A DNA stretch of 64,000 nucleotides from Nepenthes gracilis (lineage: Eukaryota > Streptophyta > Magnoliopsida > Caryophyllales > Nepenthaceae), in assembly GCA_033239525.1 (NCBI GenBank), contig BSYO01000003.1:21655716-21719715 (forward strand). Reading direction: 5' to 3'. A program made the translations under genes and the position numbers. The notes beneath the pieces were generated by a model. The model was not told where the DNA came from and did not search any database. It saw only the letters and a program-made list of their open reading frames with translations. Shown here piece after piece: positions 11,415 through 23,500 of the stretch (position 1 is its first letter; each line of letters begins with the position of its first letter).

Positions 11415-11520
11415 CTGGTTTTAGTTGGCTCTTTTTAAATCTCAATTTGAAATAAGTATTAAGATAAAGCAAATCACGGAAACTTCTATTATCGATAAAA
11501 ATTCATTTCAACTGGTAGTC
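10851..11520 (-). pseudogene. Element A aspartic protease region, tandemly duplicated
   Basis: Minus-strand frames 11173-11472 and 10752-11162 both encode the same protease segment: WPLYGLDNE, then LEVT.GTYP.TA, LPSVDNVIL and IPHLKIKF. B has this segment once. The active-site motif upstream, DNGSS in B, reads DNRSF in A, and the frame before it has a stop. The fold would normally be a retroviral-type aspartic protease that processes the Gag-Pol polyprotein. It is inactive here. Confidence 0.8.
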
Positions 11521-11559
11521 TGCAATACCATCTGAAAAGAGGGCAGATACAACCAGGGG

Positions 11560-13104
11560 GTTTTGGGGGGAGATTACATGTGCCACATCTTCATTACTAA
11601 AACTAATGATATCATCTCCTACCCTCTGCTTCTTGTGCCCATTCGGCCTTTCTTGGCGATCCGCATTATGAGTCTTGTGTGGCCTGGTGGTCACGATGTT
11701 GACCATCCCGGTTGCGACCCGGTTTATTGGCTGCTGTTGGTCAGGCTTGTCATCTCTCGAGGGACTGGGATTCTATCCTAGGTTCCTTAGGAACATGGTG
11801 AGGTGGCTCCGGCAGATCAGTTCCTCAATCTTTCTCTGTAGAGTCTGGCAATCTTTTGTGTTATGACTTGGAGGTCGATGAAAGTCATAGTACTTTATCA
11901 GATCTCCTCCTTCTGGGTTCTTTATTGGCTTTGGCCATTTCACGAGCTTCTCCTATTGAATCTGCATAAGGACGTTCGCTCAAGAGACATTCAGCGAAGT
12001 TAGGTGTATGGGCCTGAACTCTCTCCGTATGGGCGGTTCAGTTCTGGGTTGCTTCCTTCGGGGGTTGTCATGACCCCCATTCTTTCTTTTTCCGTCCGCC
12101 AACAAGGAGCGAGGATGGTCAACTCGTTCTGGGTGCTTCATTTTGTTAGCTTCCTCTGTTGCTGTATATGCTTGAACGACGAACTCAGCCTCCCGAAAGG
12201 TCTACGGGACCTTGTGGGCCTGATATTTAAAAAAGTCGCCCAGACCTAGAGCAGAAATAAAACTGCTCAACTTTACCTCGTCGGTGAGCTTGGGTATCTT
12301 CCGGGCTTTAACAGTAAATCGCCCCAAGAACTTACTAAGGTTTTCTCTGGGCCTCTACTTGATGTGGGCAAGGTGTCATGACTGCTTCTCTTCGCGATGG
12401 CTGGAGGCATACTGAGCAAGGAAGCTATCGACAATGTCCCGAAATCTCCGTATTGAATTTGTCGGGAGACGATAGAATCAGATTCATGTGTCCCCCTTCA
12501 GAGTGAGGGGAAGCACTAGCACATAGAAGTCTCCTCTAGGCCCTGGAAGCTGAACAGGGTGTGGAAATGATCGAGATGATCTATAGGATCAGTGCTTCCA
12601 TCATAGGGTTCAAGGGCCAGCATTTTAAATTTCTGTGGAAGCGGCTAGGTCCGGATCTCCATGATGGAAGGAGATCTCTTCAGATTGGCCAAGTGTTCGT
12701 CAACTTCTCCTTTGACTATGAGGTTTCATAACTTTTAAACCTTCGTTTCCACCCGTGAGAAGGTTGTGAACCTTTTCGCGTTGAGGTAGGTCCTAAACTC
12801 TGAGTGTCTAGCAGAGCGGCGGGGTGCCAGCCAGTGACTGTCATTGGCCGATCGAGTAATGCAAGAGGCTCCTTCTTGGACTGGTGGACTCTGCTCGTCC
12901 CAGGAGTAATGGGGGTTCCTTTGCTCTAGGCTCTCCTCTAGAGTCTCATAGCTCAGCTGCCCTTCTAGCCTGGAAGGACTTCTGGTGCATGAGGCCACTG
13001 AGGCACTAGAGCTACCTGGGCGTGAGGCCTTCTTGGTTGGCTTCTTCTTTCTCTCGCCCTCACACCTGGAGGCCGAGGTGTGGGTTGAAGGGAAAGGAGC
13101 CCCT
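11560..13104 (-). pseudogene. Element A gag remnant
   Basis: On the minus strand, 11770-11920 encodes YYDFHR..SHNTKDCQTLQ, matching YYDFHR.GGHSTEDCRTLQ in element B, the conserved C-terminal Gag motif of this lineage. Capsid-like sequence continues to the right through about 12760. The frame 12735-13199 is serine- and charge-rich, like the N-terminal Gag of B. Multiple stops and frameshifts break the gene. Its 5' end is separated from the leader by the solo LTR at 13105. Confidence 0.75.
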
Positions 13105-15058
13105 TGTGACAGAACGCTTCCCAAATCCGTCATTAACTTAATTCTAATAATAGATAATCTATTAGACGTGATCTGATACATATATATCAACATGTACAAG
13201 ATTCACAACATGTGCCACAACCCCGTGACTCCGACAACAAATCAAAATATTTTACCTTGTCGAACCTAAATTGAGAAGATGCCTGCAAATGCCATCAGTC
13301 TTGCGGAAGCATTTGATATTCCAACATATTCTAAATTTCAACCAAAACATGTGTCGACTTCCTTAATTACAAAATAATATATACATACATCCAATCCTTC
13401 AACCAAACAAGAATAACTATTGTGACAAGAATACAAAAGATATTGTCTAAATACATTGTAAGGCATCCACAAGACCTAAAACTAATCATTAATCCTTCGT
13501 CCCTACTCGTCGGGCATAAAATTGTGTAGATCATCTAAAAGGATAGGAAAAACAGTAAAGAAGTGAGTCAAATGTTCAGCAAGGCACATATGTATATCAA
13601 AGAATATGCATACTTTATATTTGAAATATAACAATATATATCAAAAGAAATAGGGATGAATGGATAATTATAAAACATGATTAGAAAATGCTTTCATAAT
13701 GCATTCCAAATTCTTTTCCTTATTATTTCATTTTCTTACTCGTCTAATCGTGTTGAAAACTTATTCTTCTTTGGACACCGGGCTAGTAGGCTTTACTAGT
13801 TAAAGGAGCGATTGATCAAAGTTTGGATTGTATTTACTTCCACACAATCAAAAGCCTTCTCCTGCTATTCAAGAGACAGAGGCGGACCGTCTACATATAA
13901 CTCTATAGACATGACCTTAGTTGCAAAGCGGTCCTTAATAGATAACGATCTTCTATTATAATATATTAAGGTATGCCAAAATATACTATTTCTCGAATAT
14001 TTCTTGGTCTAGTTTTTAAACTACTTAACTTCTTAGGGAATTCTGCACTTAACTTCATATATTTTTTGTTCTTATCCTTTTGGAGAATAATTTATAAGTC
14101 CTTAACATAATTGCAGAATATCCCCTCGTAATTCTTTTCTATAGAACTTATATATTTTTGCCATGACAGTTTTTTAGCCATGAAAATTTATTAATAATAC
14201 AGATAAGACAAATATCCAAATAGTAAAAGCATGTTATATAAAATTAAATATACAACATAATTTGAGCACACATAAAATAACATGGAATAATTTAAAAATC
14301 ATAAACTTGAAGCACAATTAGGTGGAGACCTAATTTCAGGCCTCTAAATATGGAGAGAAAATTCCTATATGTGCACACTTGAGATACAAGTAAATAAACG
14401 GTAGTTTTTAGCAAATCTTTCTATAAAAACATAGTAAAGTAACAAATATACACATTTTTTATGTTCTTATTTCAAAATCCCAACTAGGATGAGTATTAGA
14501 ATAATAATACTCAAAATAAACGGGAATAAACAATAACAACCGAAAAAGGAAGTTTAGAGTGCACTTGTCTTAACACGATCTACTAGTTTTCTTACTCGGA
14601 TCATCCGGATTCAAGCTTTTGGAGCTTCTCCTTCACTTTCTCTCTATTCTATTCCCTTCCCTTTGCCTCACTCTCTCTCCTCTTTGCAAGAATCGCATGA
14701 AAATGATTGAAAACAAAACAGGTGAGGGTTTTTAACTATTCTGGCGCTTGAGCGTCGGTCAAGTGCCGCTTGGACACGAACATACTAGAAATCGCACTCA
14801 AGTGCGTCTTGGGCACTCATTAGGCGCGATGGTTTTGGAAAATATACTTCGGGCACTAGTCGGGCACGAGGATTTTAAGGATTGCGCCTGCCTTGCTCCT
14901 AGGCTGCACCTTGGGCACTCCACTGGCCAGCATCAGGCCAAGTTGCCCGGGGCAAATTTTGAACATTTCGACCTAATTCTCACATCCATTATCCTTAATA
15001 TCAATTATATTGACTTAGTAAATCATAATTTTATGGAATCCGAATCTCAAACCGTAAA
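13105..15058 (+). mobile_element. Solo LTR (1954 bp) nested in element A
   Basis: The LTR starts TGTGACAGAACG and ends ACCGTAAA, flanked on both sides by the 5-bp sequence CCCCT (13100-13104 and 15059-15063), as expected for a target-site duplication. The outer flanks are element A sequence. There is no coding capacity: an AT-rich first part, then a CT-rich stretch at 14620-14690 and GC-richer sequence to 14960. The start resembles the LTR at 62627 (TGTGACGGAATG). A single LTR with matching duplications points to loss of the internal region by LTR-LTR recombination. Assignment to a chromovirus-type gypsy family is inference; the orientation given is the strand on which it begins TG. Confidence 0.8.
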
Positions 15059-15063
15059 CCCCT

Positions 15064-15319
15064 GTCTCTGTTTGCCCTGACGCGTACAGAGCACCTAGAG
15101 CATTTGGGACATTTTGTCCATCTGCTTCGCCATCGCTAGGATGGTCGGAGCTAGTCGATCTCCCGCCCGGCTACCAGTGGAGTGGTCGTTGCCGGGGAAG
15201 GTGATTTCTTTGGCCGGAACACTAGCTTGTCCTCTTGTGTTCAACATGTTTATCGATAAAACGGATGTTGATGTAATAGTGGTCAGGCTTTTTATTCGGT
15301 TTCCTACAGACGGCGCTAA
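15064..15319 (-). other. Element A 5' leader with primer-binding-like site
   Basis: The last bases before the right LTR (15305-15319) read on the minus strand TTAGCGCCGTCTGTA. B and C have the same kind of sequence at the same junction. The GGCGCCGTC core resembles the 3' end complement of a plant tRNA-Asp; the tRNA identity is inference. Confidence 0.6.
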
Positions 15320-16253
15320 TGATGCGTCTTAAATCCAGGTCTTAGATGGATTCGAGTTCAATTGCTCCTTGGGTTCGTGCTGACATTGGATCCGGTCTCC
15401 ATCCTGCGTGGCTTGAATCCTGCACATTACAACAAAAGATGAGAAGTTAGAGAAAAATAATGGGTCTTGCTCTCTAATTTATCATACGACGTTCAAATTA
15501 GTAATCTTTCTTCCGATATGAAGATAAAGACAGAATATGCTATAAGTGATGTTGGGGAGGGAACATATGAGTTTGACTTGGAGGTGCACCTGACGTGGAG
15601 TGGCTTTAGGTCATAGTGCATTCGTGGAGGGCGGCTTTTCGGATCTTTGTGTTTGCAAAGAGTGAGCACAAGGAAAGAGAATGGCAATGGATTGTTTGAA
15701 GAATAGATCGCTTGTGCCAGTTTGAGTACTTGAGAGAGTGTGCCTTTAGAGTGTGTCCCCTAAGCTTTTTATAGTTGTCGGACCTTATCAACTTTCCTTA
15801 GGCGGCAAGGCAGGTTGCTAGCCTTTTGAGGGGATTCCTTTCATCTATCGAGAGAATACAGGTGCTATTTAGGGTCACAACGGTCAGAAGGAAGGATTCC
15901 TTTTTTTTGCAGATATGTTACATATTGTGAATGTTGAAGCTTTCATTGTGAGTGGCTTGATGATTTGGAGGCTTCCCTTCTGAGATGTGCACTGATTTGA
16001 ATGCTTCCATTTCAGAGGAGGTTGTCATCTGATGAGATTCTCAACATCGTGGTCAATTAGGGCAGATGACCTATTGCACGTGGAAAATGGTTCGTGGGCT
16101 GCTTTCGGTTTGGGTCACATTCGGTTTAGGCCACACTTGGCTGTTTGAAGGTCCTCTCAAGTCAATTTGGGCATTGACCATTCTTTGGGTCAGCGGGCTG
16201 CAATTCTATTGAGTTGATCGCCTCTTTGGGCTGGACCATTCCAACCATCCCCA
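15320..16253 (-). mobile_element. Element A right (5') LTR, 934 bp
   Basis: The LTR starts TGATGCG directly after the primer-binding-like site and ends CCCCA. Its inner end resembles the TGTTGCG starts of the B and C LTRs. The last 375 bp match the left LTR remnant at 1981-2326. A TA/CA microsatellite follows (16254-16282). Confidence 0.85.
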
Positions 16254-16609
16254 CACACACACATATATATATATATATATACATACACACAAATAAATGC
16301 TTTAACAATTGCCTAATTAGATATTAAATTAGAAATAAAATTATCAACCGGCCATTATTTATGATAATATTGTTTTAATATTTTAAAAAAATAAAAAATA
16401 AAAATGAACCAATAATGATACTACTATCACTAAGATACCGAAGTTTGTCAAAAAATAAAGACCCAAAATAAGGCCTTTGAGTCATTAAAACTTAGCCGCT
16501 GATTGCAATCTCACCTCAATAATTATTGCAATCCCATCAACCAATTTTACTGAACATAAAATCATTCAAGTTTTATTTTTAAATCAACGTGTGAATATAA
16601 TTAGTATTC

Positions 16610-16645
<36 letters not shown>

Positions 16646-18968
16646 CTAATATGAAACCCCTAAAGAGAATAAAAGGACCCCATTGACGAGCATTGAACAC
16701 AAAAATATAAAATTATTAAAATAAATTAACATTTAAACCCTTTAATTGTAAAAGTCAAAAAATGTACTTAATTTTTATTTTTTATATAATAAAACTGAAA
16801 CCAATAAAAAATAAAAGACAGTCCTTAAACTGAACTTCAATAATTTTATATTTATAATTCAAAAATTTTAATTAAACATAAAATTCAAAGAGTACAAACA
16901 TAAATTTAAGCATTGCATGGGATGAAATAAAATATTTAAATATAAAAATAAATTATAAATAGAGTAAAAATAAAAATAAATATAAACATGATATATTATT
17001 AAAAATTATATTAAATACACACATTTTCTATTCAGCGGAAATTAATCCACATTAAAACATACAAGTATAACTAATATTTTAGTATAGAAAAAAATATTAA
17101 AACACTCTTACATCTAAAGGTGAACACTCATTCCTACCTCAATCTCCTCTCTATCACAACTTACATTTCTAGTTACCTTCTTGTAATTCGAAAGCTTGTT
17201 GCTGATTTGAGTGTCAGAGTGTCTTCGATTGGACAACGTCCCGTTGACACTTGGCCTCTTATTTGTTATAGTGGTATGTAGGGTCTAGACTCGGTGAACG
17301 GAGCCGAATCTAAAAAATCGAGTGAACCTGAATCTGTTTGAAGTCGGATCTAGGTACGCATCAATCGTAAATAGAGTAAAAATAAAAATAAATATAAATA
17401 TGATATATTATTAAAAATTATGTTAAATACACACATTTTCTATTCAGCAGAAATTAATCCACGTTAAAACATACAAGTATAATTAATATTTTAGTATAGA
17501 AAAAAAAGGATCATTTCACTAAAAATTAATAAATATAAAATTATTTATACCTACTTTTTCGATAGGAAAGAAATTATTCACGAGTGCAGATGGGTTTTAG
17601 GCGAATGGGACATGATTAGTTCTCATAATTTATATTTTCTGCACTAAAAAAAATTATTTGCACTTTAGCATAGAGGGTAGTTACGATGAGTCTATATCCA
17701 AAGATGAATGTTAAAAGTTAAAAAATAAATGTAAAAATTACATCAAATCTCCATAATAGCTGATGTATTTTTAATATTTATTTTTTAACTTTTTAATATT
17801 AACCATTGGACGAGATTGAATCATAACAATTTCTTGTGGCATAAACTATCCTAACAAATTCCTATTTCTCTAGAATTAACTCATAAGGCATCTAAATTAT
17901 TATAAAAAAAATGAACCAAAATTCCTAAAATTCAAAATGAGTTTGTAGGAATATAAGACCTAAATTTAAAATTAGGGTAGACTAGAACCTAACTGAAATG
18001 GATAGAATTTACCAATCTCGACCCTTAGAAAAGATGTATTTAAATTGTTTAAGTGAAATAATATTTTTAAAATTGACAACCGACAGATATTTATAATGAG
18101 AGGTACGATATTATTTTAAAAAGAGTTATATAATCAAAATAGCATTGTTTGATATTTTTTTCTAAAAAATTTTAAAACTATACTATTTCAATGCTTTTTA
18201 AAAAAAAAGTAAATAATAATGGTTACACGAATAGTGCATTTAAGATTTCATCTTTCATTAAAAATAATTTTAAAATTAAAACTAGAAATAGGTGATTTTC
18301 TCTCACCTCAACAATCATGACCCATCACACTAGCCAATTTTATTCTTAATATAAAATCATTCTAAGTCTGATTTTTTTTTTCTCGAAAAGCAATGCTTAT
18401 AGATAAATATTGTAAATTTTATCAAATAATTAAAAAAATATTTTTAAATTAGTGTGCAAATATAATTAATATTTAAATTATAGAATTTTTAAAAATATTG
18501 ATTTTATACTAGCAACTTAAATAAATATATTTATGACAATATGACAAAATCTTTTAAACATATTAAAATAGTAATTGTTTAAATTGTCAAAATAAAACCA
18601 TTACTATTAAGAATATAACTTTCTGAATCCTTAACTGACAACTTTTAATAATAAATTTTAAAAAATGACAAAAATAAAAAAAAAGGATAACTCATGCATA
18701 CCGACCAATTATAATGATATGGGTATGGGCACATTCTACGACCGTCGATGCCGCCGTCATTTACTTTCTTTCCTTGAAAAACCTACTAGGAATGCTCTGT
18801 TCAATTGTAACAAGGATGTAATTAAACGTAAATAGGGTTTAAGAATATATAAACAATTACTCCCATAGTGAATATACTCCATCAAAATCATCAACTATTC
18901 AATCTTACATTGTCCAAGAAAAAGCAAGGCAATTGAAAAAAAGACAATTATTTGTATGAAATTCTCAC
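16254..18968. other. AT-rich spacer without recognisable genes
   Basis: This stretch is very AT-rich, with (CA)n and (TA)n runs at 16254-16282 and 16615-16640 and no credible open frame. Two diverged copies of a CTCACCTCAA-containing segment lie near 16511 and 18303. The region 17100-17365 is less AT-rich and contains TGATTTGAGTGTCAGAGTGTC-like sequence common in LTR ends, so decayed retroelement pieces are likely. Confidence 0.5.
16953..17507. repeat. 145-bp direct repeat, 411 bp apart
   Basis: 16955-17097 and 17366-17507 are nearly identical, sharing TAAATAGAGTAAAAATAAAA at their starts and TTTTAGTATAGAAAAAAA at their ends. They flank a 265-bp less AT-rich segment that ends ACGCATCA. Confidence 0.85.
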
Positions 18969-20065
18969 TGTTAAAATGTTTATGAATTTACGTTATGTAT
19001 TGATATGATTTTATTATGAATATATACAATATTTATAATGATTTTGTTATGAACATATATAATATATTATGCATGAGTGAAAACTAATATAACACCAAAA
19101 AAATATGAATTTTCTCTAAGAAAATTAAGAAGAAGAAGTAAGATTATGAATAAGGATTTCATTATGAAATTTTAAGAAGAAAATTAAACAAAAAATTTTT
19201 ATTTCAGCAGATAGTATCCGATGGCATGCCTTAGGATATTATAGTGTAGATCGTTGTCTGAATAAATATTATTGTGTGATTTTACCCCTGTCTATTGGGA
19301 GATAATGGTAATATCATCCTATCTTCGAGATGTAAATAAGAAAGATAAGGCCTTTGATTTGTGTGAATTGAATACAATCCATTCTATATTCGAAAATGTA
19401 AATAAGAAAGAAAGTATCACCATATTGTGCAATTTTGACCTTTGATTATGTTGATTAATATAATCCAAATATCAATTAAATACTCAATTAGTTGATAAGG
19501 CCTACTAACACTGATTTTCCAAGATATGTAAGGTAAAATGTAATGGCGAAAAATAAAAATTAAGTATAAGAAAAAAGAAAAGTCAATTGTATCATAAACA
19601 TATTTTAAAAGTATATATATATTTTTATATGTATCACGACTCTTTTTCCTCTATGATGAATTTTTTTAGTAAAAATATACAAGTCTTTAATTATTATATT
19701 TTTACTAAGTATTTGACTCACTCTTTTACTTTTTTTTTTCCTTCAAATATTTCGTAAGAATTCAAATTTGGTAAATAAAAGTAAAGAAGAACAATTGAGT
19801 ATGTAGTAATTAATAACGATGTAACTAGTCTAGTTTAAGTGATGATGTAAGCACTTGTGATTTTATAAGATGAATATTAAAATTTTAGTTGGCATATTTC
19901 CTTATCACAAGTTGATATTGTATTATTTTTGAACAAATGTCAGAGTTATTGATGATTGGCGTTGTTTTGGATAATGTATATAATGGTTTAATATAATTTA
20001 TATATTGATAAGGTAAGCAAATGTTTTCTATGATTAAAATAGATATAAAAATACGAGATGTAACA
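18969..20065 (+). mobile_element. Element E left LTR segment (1097 bp)
   Basis: This matches 23428-24531 over its whole length, for example TTAAGAAGAAGAA near 19118 and 23594 and GGCATGCCTTA near 19223 and 23694. It ends ACGAGATGTAACA next to the primer-binding site. Confidence 0.85.
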
Positions 20066-20536
20066 ATTGATATCAGAGAATGAACAAGGAAGATGCCTTA
20101 GGACTTGGATTGACTGATTTTGTTCAAGGTTAATCCTAATTGGATTGAGTTTGAGGTCTATTTCAGGTTAAGGTTTAAGATTGTTAGAATTCTGTCTGAA
20201 ATCTAGGATTGATAGATTAATTCTGAGTAGGAACCTTAAGTTTGTTATTTAAGTTAGATAAATGTGATTGTTGTTTTCTGACAAGATTAAGAGATGATAG
20301 AATGTCGAAGCCAAGTATAGCGGAGGGGAATTTTAAATTTCTGTCAATGTATTTAAAAAATTTGGAGTTTATCAGAGTAGCGTAGTGAAAATATCTGGGT
20401 TATTATGTTGGGATATAAAATTTGATTTGAAAATTGGTATAAAAAATTTTAAAAAATCTCCCTGTCTAATTAAGGATGAAGATAGGGATGAAAGTATACA
20501 AATTTCGAGGATGAAATTTATTTTAAGAAGATAGAA
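20066..20536 (+). other. Element E primer-binding site, internal remnant and polypurine junction
   Basis: The site TGATATCAGAGA (20068-20079) differs from the initiator-methionine PBS TGGTATCAGAGC at two bases. The end reads TTTCGAGGATGAAATTTA, TTTTAAGAAGATAGAA, then TGTAACG. This is the typical junction of pol end, polypurine tract and LTR in plant chromoviruses, with G-to-A decay in the purine tract. No frame between them exceeds fragments. Confidence 0.65.
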
Positions 20537-23500
20537 TGTAACGACCGAGATTGCATTATTCATAATTCGGTAAATTGAATTAATTTTTATAAAATTAATA
20601 TCAATAAATAGTAAAAAGTCAGAAACTAAGAATTCATATCGAAATACATTAAAAATTTATTTGATAAAATTGACTTTAATTTCGGTTAATAAATGATAGA
20701 ATGAATAATACGAAAGTAATTCAGTTAATTAATTTTCAATCGATTAAAAATCAAATTAATTTGTGTTGACAACAAGATAACCCAGTTACCGAAATTACAC
20801 TTGATTAGTAACTGAACTTAATCCGATAAATTAAATATAGTTCAAATCAAATTAATTGAATAAGGTTTGATATAATATACACATGGAAGCCCCTCAAATC
20901 AGTTGAATTATTAAAAAAATTCAGCAATGAATAGAAAAAATCCTCACTCAAATAGCAACATAGAAATTCAACCCAATTTTCTAAAATTTAATAAGAATAA
21001 AACCCAAACATGCACAAGACTTTAATAGACATATGATAGTCCCCTAATTTAATAAAATTTTTCAAAATAAAATAAAGATAAGCTGCATAAATGTAGCTGC
21101 ATCAGCAAGGATACACAGCAGCCCCTTTTTCCACCACAATTTTTTAAGTGTTTCCCAATTAAATCAATTAATTAAAGGATGATATTTGACATACAACGAG
21201 AGGAGATGCACGGCATAATGAGGGATTTAAAACATGTTAAAAATTTACCACCAAAAAAATAAAAATAAGTGACTTAAGGAGGGAGAGCCACCTTGGTACT
21301 TTTGTATGGTTTAGTTTAGAAAGAATTTGCCACTTTATGGGGGCATGTGACAACTCTACATTAATTGGGGGGGATAACTAGGCACGTTGGAAAGACGATA
21401 AATAAAAAAAAGTTAAAAAAAAAACTGGAGAAAAAGAGGGAAAACAAAGCAAAATAGAGGTGAAAAACAGAACCAGGAGAAGAGGAACCCGGTTGGCTGT
21501 ATCAAATTTAAAATTGAATTAAAAATATTATTAGGCAAGAACTCCCCTCCCTCTTTGATTTTTTATTGAATTTTTTATCTTAACTTGAAGTATTGTCGGT
21601 CCAATATTTAAAAATTTCGCTGAATCTATACTAAAAAGAGCAAAGTTTGGCAACATGTCAAAATTGAATATTGTTGCTGAACTCTACTGCACCTTCTTGA
21701 TATCCAAATTTTTTTATACCTCATTTGATCGATTCATTCCATAAGATTTTCATTGTATATCCTTTAATATGTTGTCTATTTCATCATATTTTTATTCTGG
21801 AATAATCATTGCCGTTTCCATACTTGAATGAGCGAAATTCAGCAACATGTCAAAATGGGACTTTATTGCTGAACTCTACTGCACCTTACTGATATCCAAA
21901 TTTTTTCATATATCATTTGATCGATTTATACCATAAAATTTTTACTGGGAATGCTTTAAGATATTAGCTAAATCACTATGTTTTGTTTTTGGAATAATCG
22001 TTACCATTACCATATCAGAATAGCCAAAAATTAGAAACATGTATCATGAAATTGGTTCTACAACCTACTATTATACTTGCTGATATGCTACTTTTTATAT
22101 GCTATTAATAGTCGATTTATCCCACAAAAATTTTAGTGAATAAACTTTAATATGTTGGCTAAATCACCATATTTTTATTTTGAAATAATTCTCTTGAATT
22201 AGGCCAGTTCATTGAGTTGAATGTTGACTGGCAGTTTGAATTGAGAAAATCAGGGACATACTGTTGGTGCTGATTTTTTTCACGTTTTTGATCGGTTCAA
22301 ATTCTATAAAAATTAGCATAGGAACTTTAATAAACCCTCTAAGATGTCAAGAAATTGGTTTAAAAATATCTCTTAACAATCTAACTGGTTCAGCCTTAAA
22401 AAAATTGAATTTCATTGAACCGGTCAGATTGCACTAGAATGTTAAATTTGGCATGAAAATCGGTATATAACTTTGGACCGAGTAAGAATAAAATTAGAAA
22501 TTTTATATGAATTGGTCCAAAATTATGTGTTGATTCTGAAAATTTATGGAAAGTAATTTTTTATAGTGATTTAGTCACTAAACCTAACCCAAAATAACAG
22601 CTGAATTGACCCTATATATTGATGCTGAAATTGACAGTTTGAAAAATCGGGCTGAATCAGCCTCCATCCGACTACCAAACCGGCTCAAAATTGCTCACCA
22701 ACTATTTAAGATCATTATTAAGATTTTATAAAATCGGCTTATGAAAATAGGTTGATTGGACCATTGAATCGGATCCCCAAATGAGCAGCAGAACCCTACG
22801 TCCATATGGATGCTGAATCTGGTAGTCCATTTGATGGACTGAACCGGCCATGAACCCGGTTGAACCAACAGCCAACCCGATCATATTATTTAGTAATAGG
22901 GTTGATTTATCACCATGTAAAATGGTTTTCAAAAAATACTTTAATTTGGCCATTGAGCGGCCCCAAAATAAAAATTGTCACTAAATTGGCCGATTTTCAC
23001 TTAATTGCGAATTTGCTAATTTAGTATGAACTGATTAGGAAATAAATAATAAACCGGTCATATATGGTATATTAAATTAGTAAACAAGTTATGCATCATA
23101 AAAATCGATTGACAATTATAAGAACCGAATGTTAAAGATTAGAAATGAACCGATTTCTAATGAACCGGCTAATTTGGTAAATAAATCGGTTTTTGTATAA
23201 TTTTTTAAAATGATGAACCGGCTACTTATTATATGGATAATGGTGAACTGTCTCACGTGATATAACTGGCAAAATATTATGAAAAGATAAACCGATCCAT
23301 AAACCAAATTTGTAATTAAACCGATCAAAGAGATAAAATGAAATTGAACTGGTTAGTGTAATGATAAATTATAGAATTTATGGATCGAAAATCGAATGAT
23401 ACGTTTTCTAAAAATAAGTCTAGAACATGTTAAAATATATATAAACTTATATTATACATTGATATGATTTTATTATGGATATATACGATATATTTTATCG

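Larger units (their letters stand above)
1981..16253 (-). mobile_element. Element A: degraded Ty3/gypsy Tat-lineage LTR retrotransposon
   Basis: LTR segments at 1981-2326 and 15320-16253 are homologous direct repeats. Between them, reading leftwards on the minus strand, lie a primer-binding-like site, gag, protease, RT, RNase H and integrase remnants, followed by a plus-strand antisense gene. Domain order and shared motifs match element B closely. All coding regions are broken by stops and frameshifts, and the element has taken at least two insertions (1-1980 and 13105-15058), so it is the oldest-looking of the three Tat elements here. The 5-bp duplication at its ends cannot be tested because its left end is outside the window. 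Confidence 0.85.

Noticed and set aside
20066..23427. Element E core searched for gag or pol
   Set aside because: No frame exceeds short fragments and no RT, integrase or protease motif is present.
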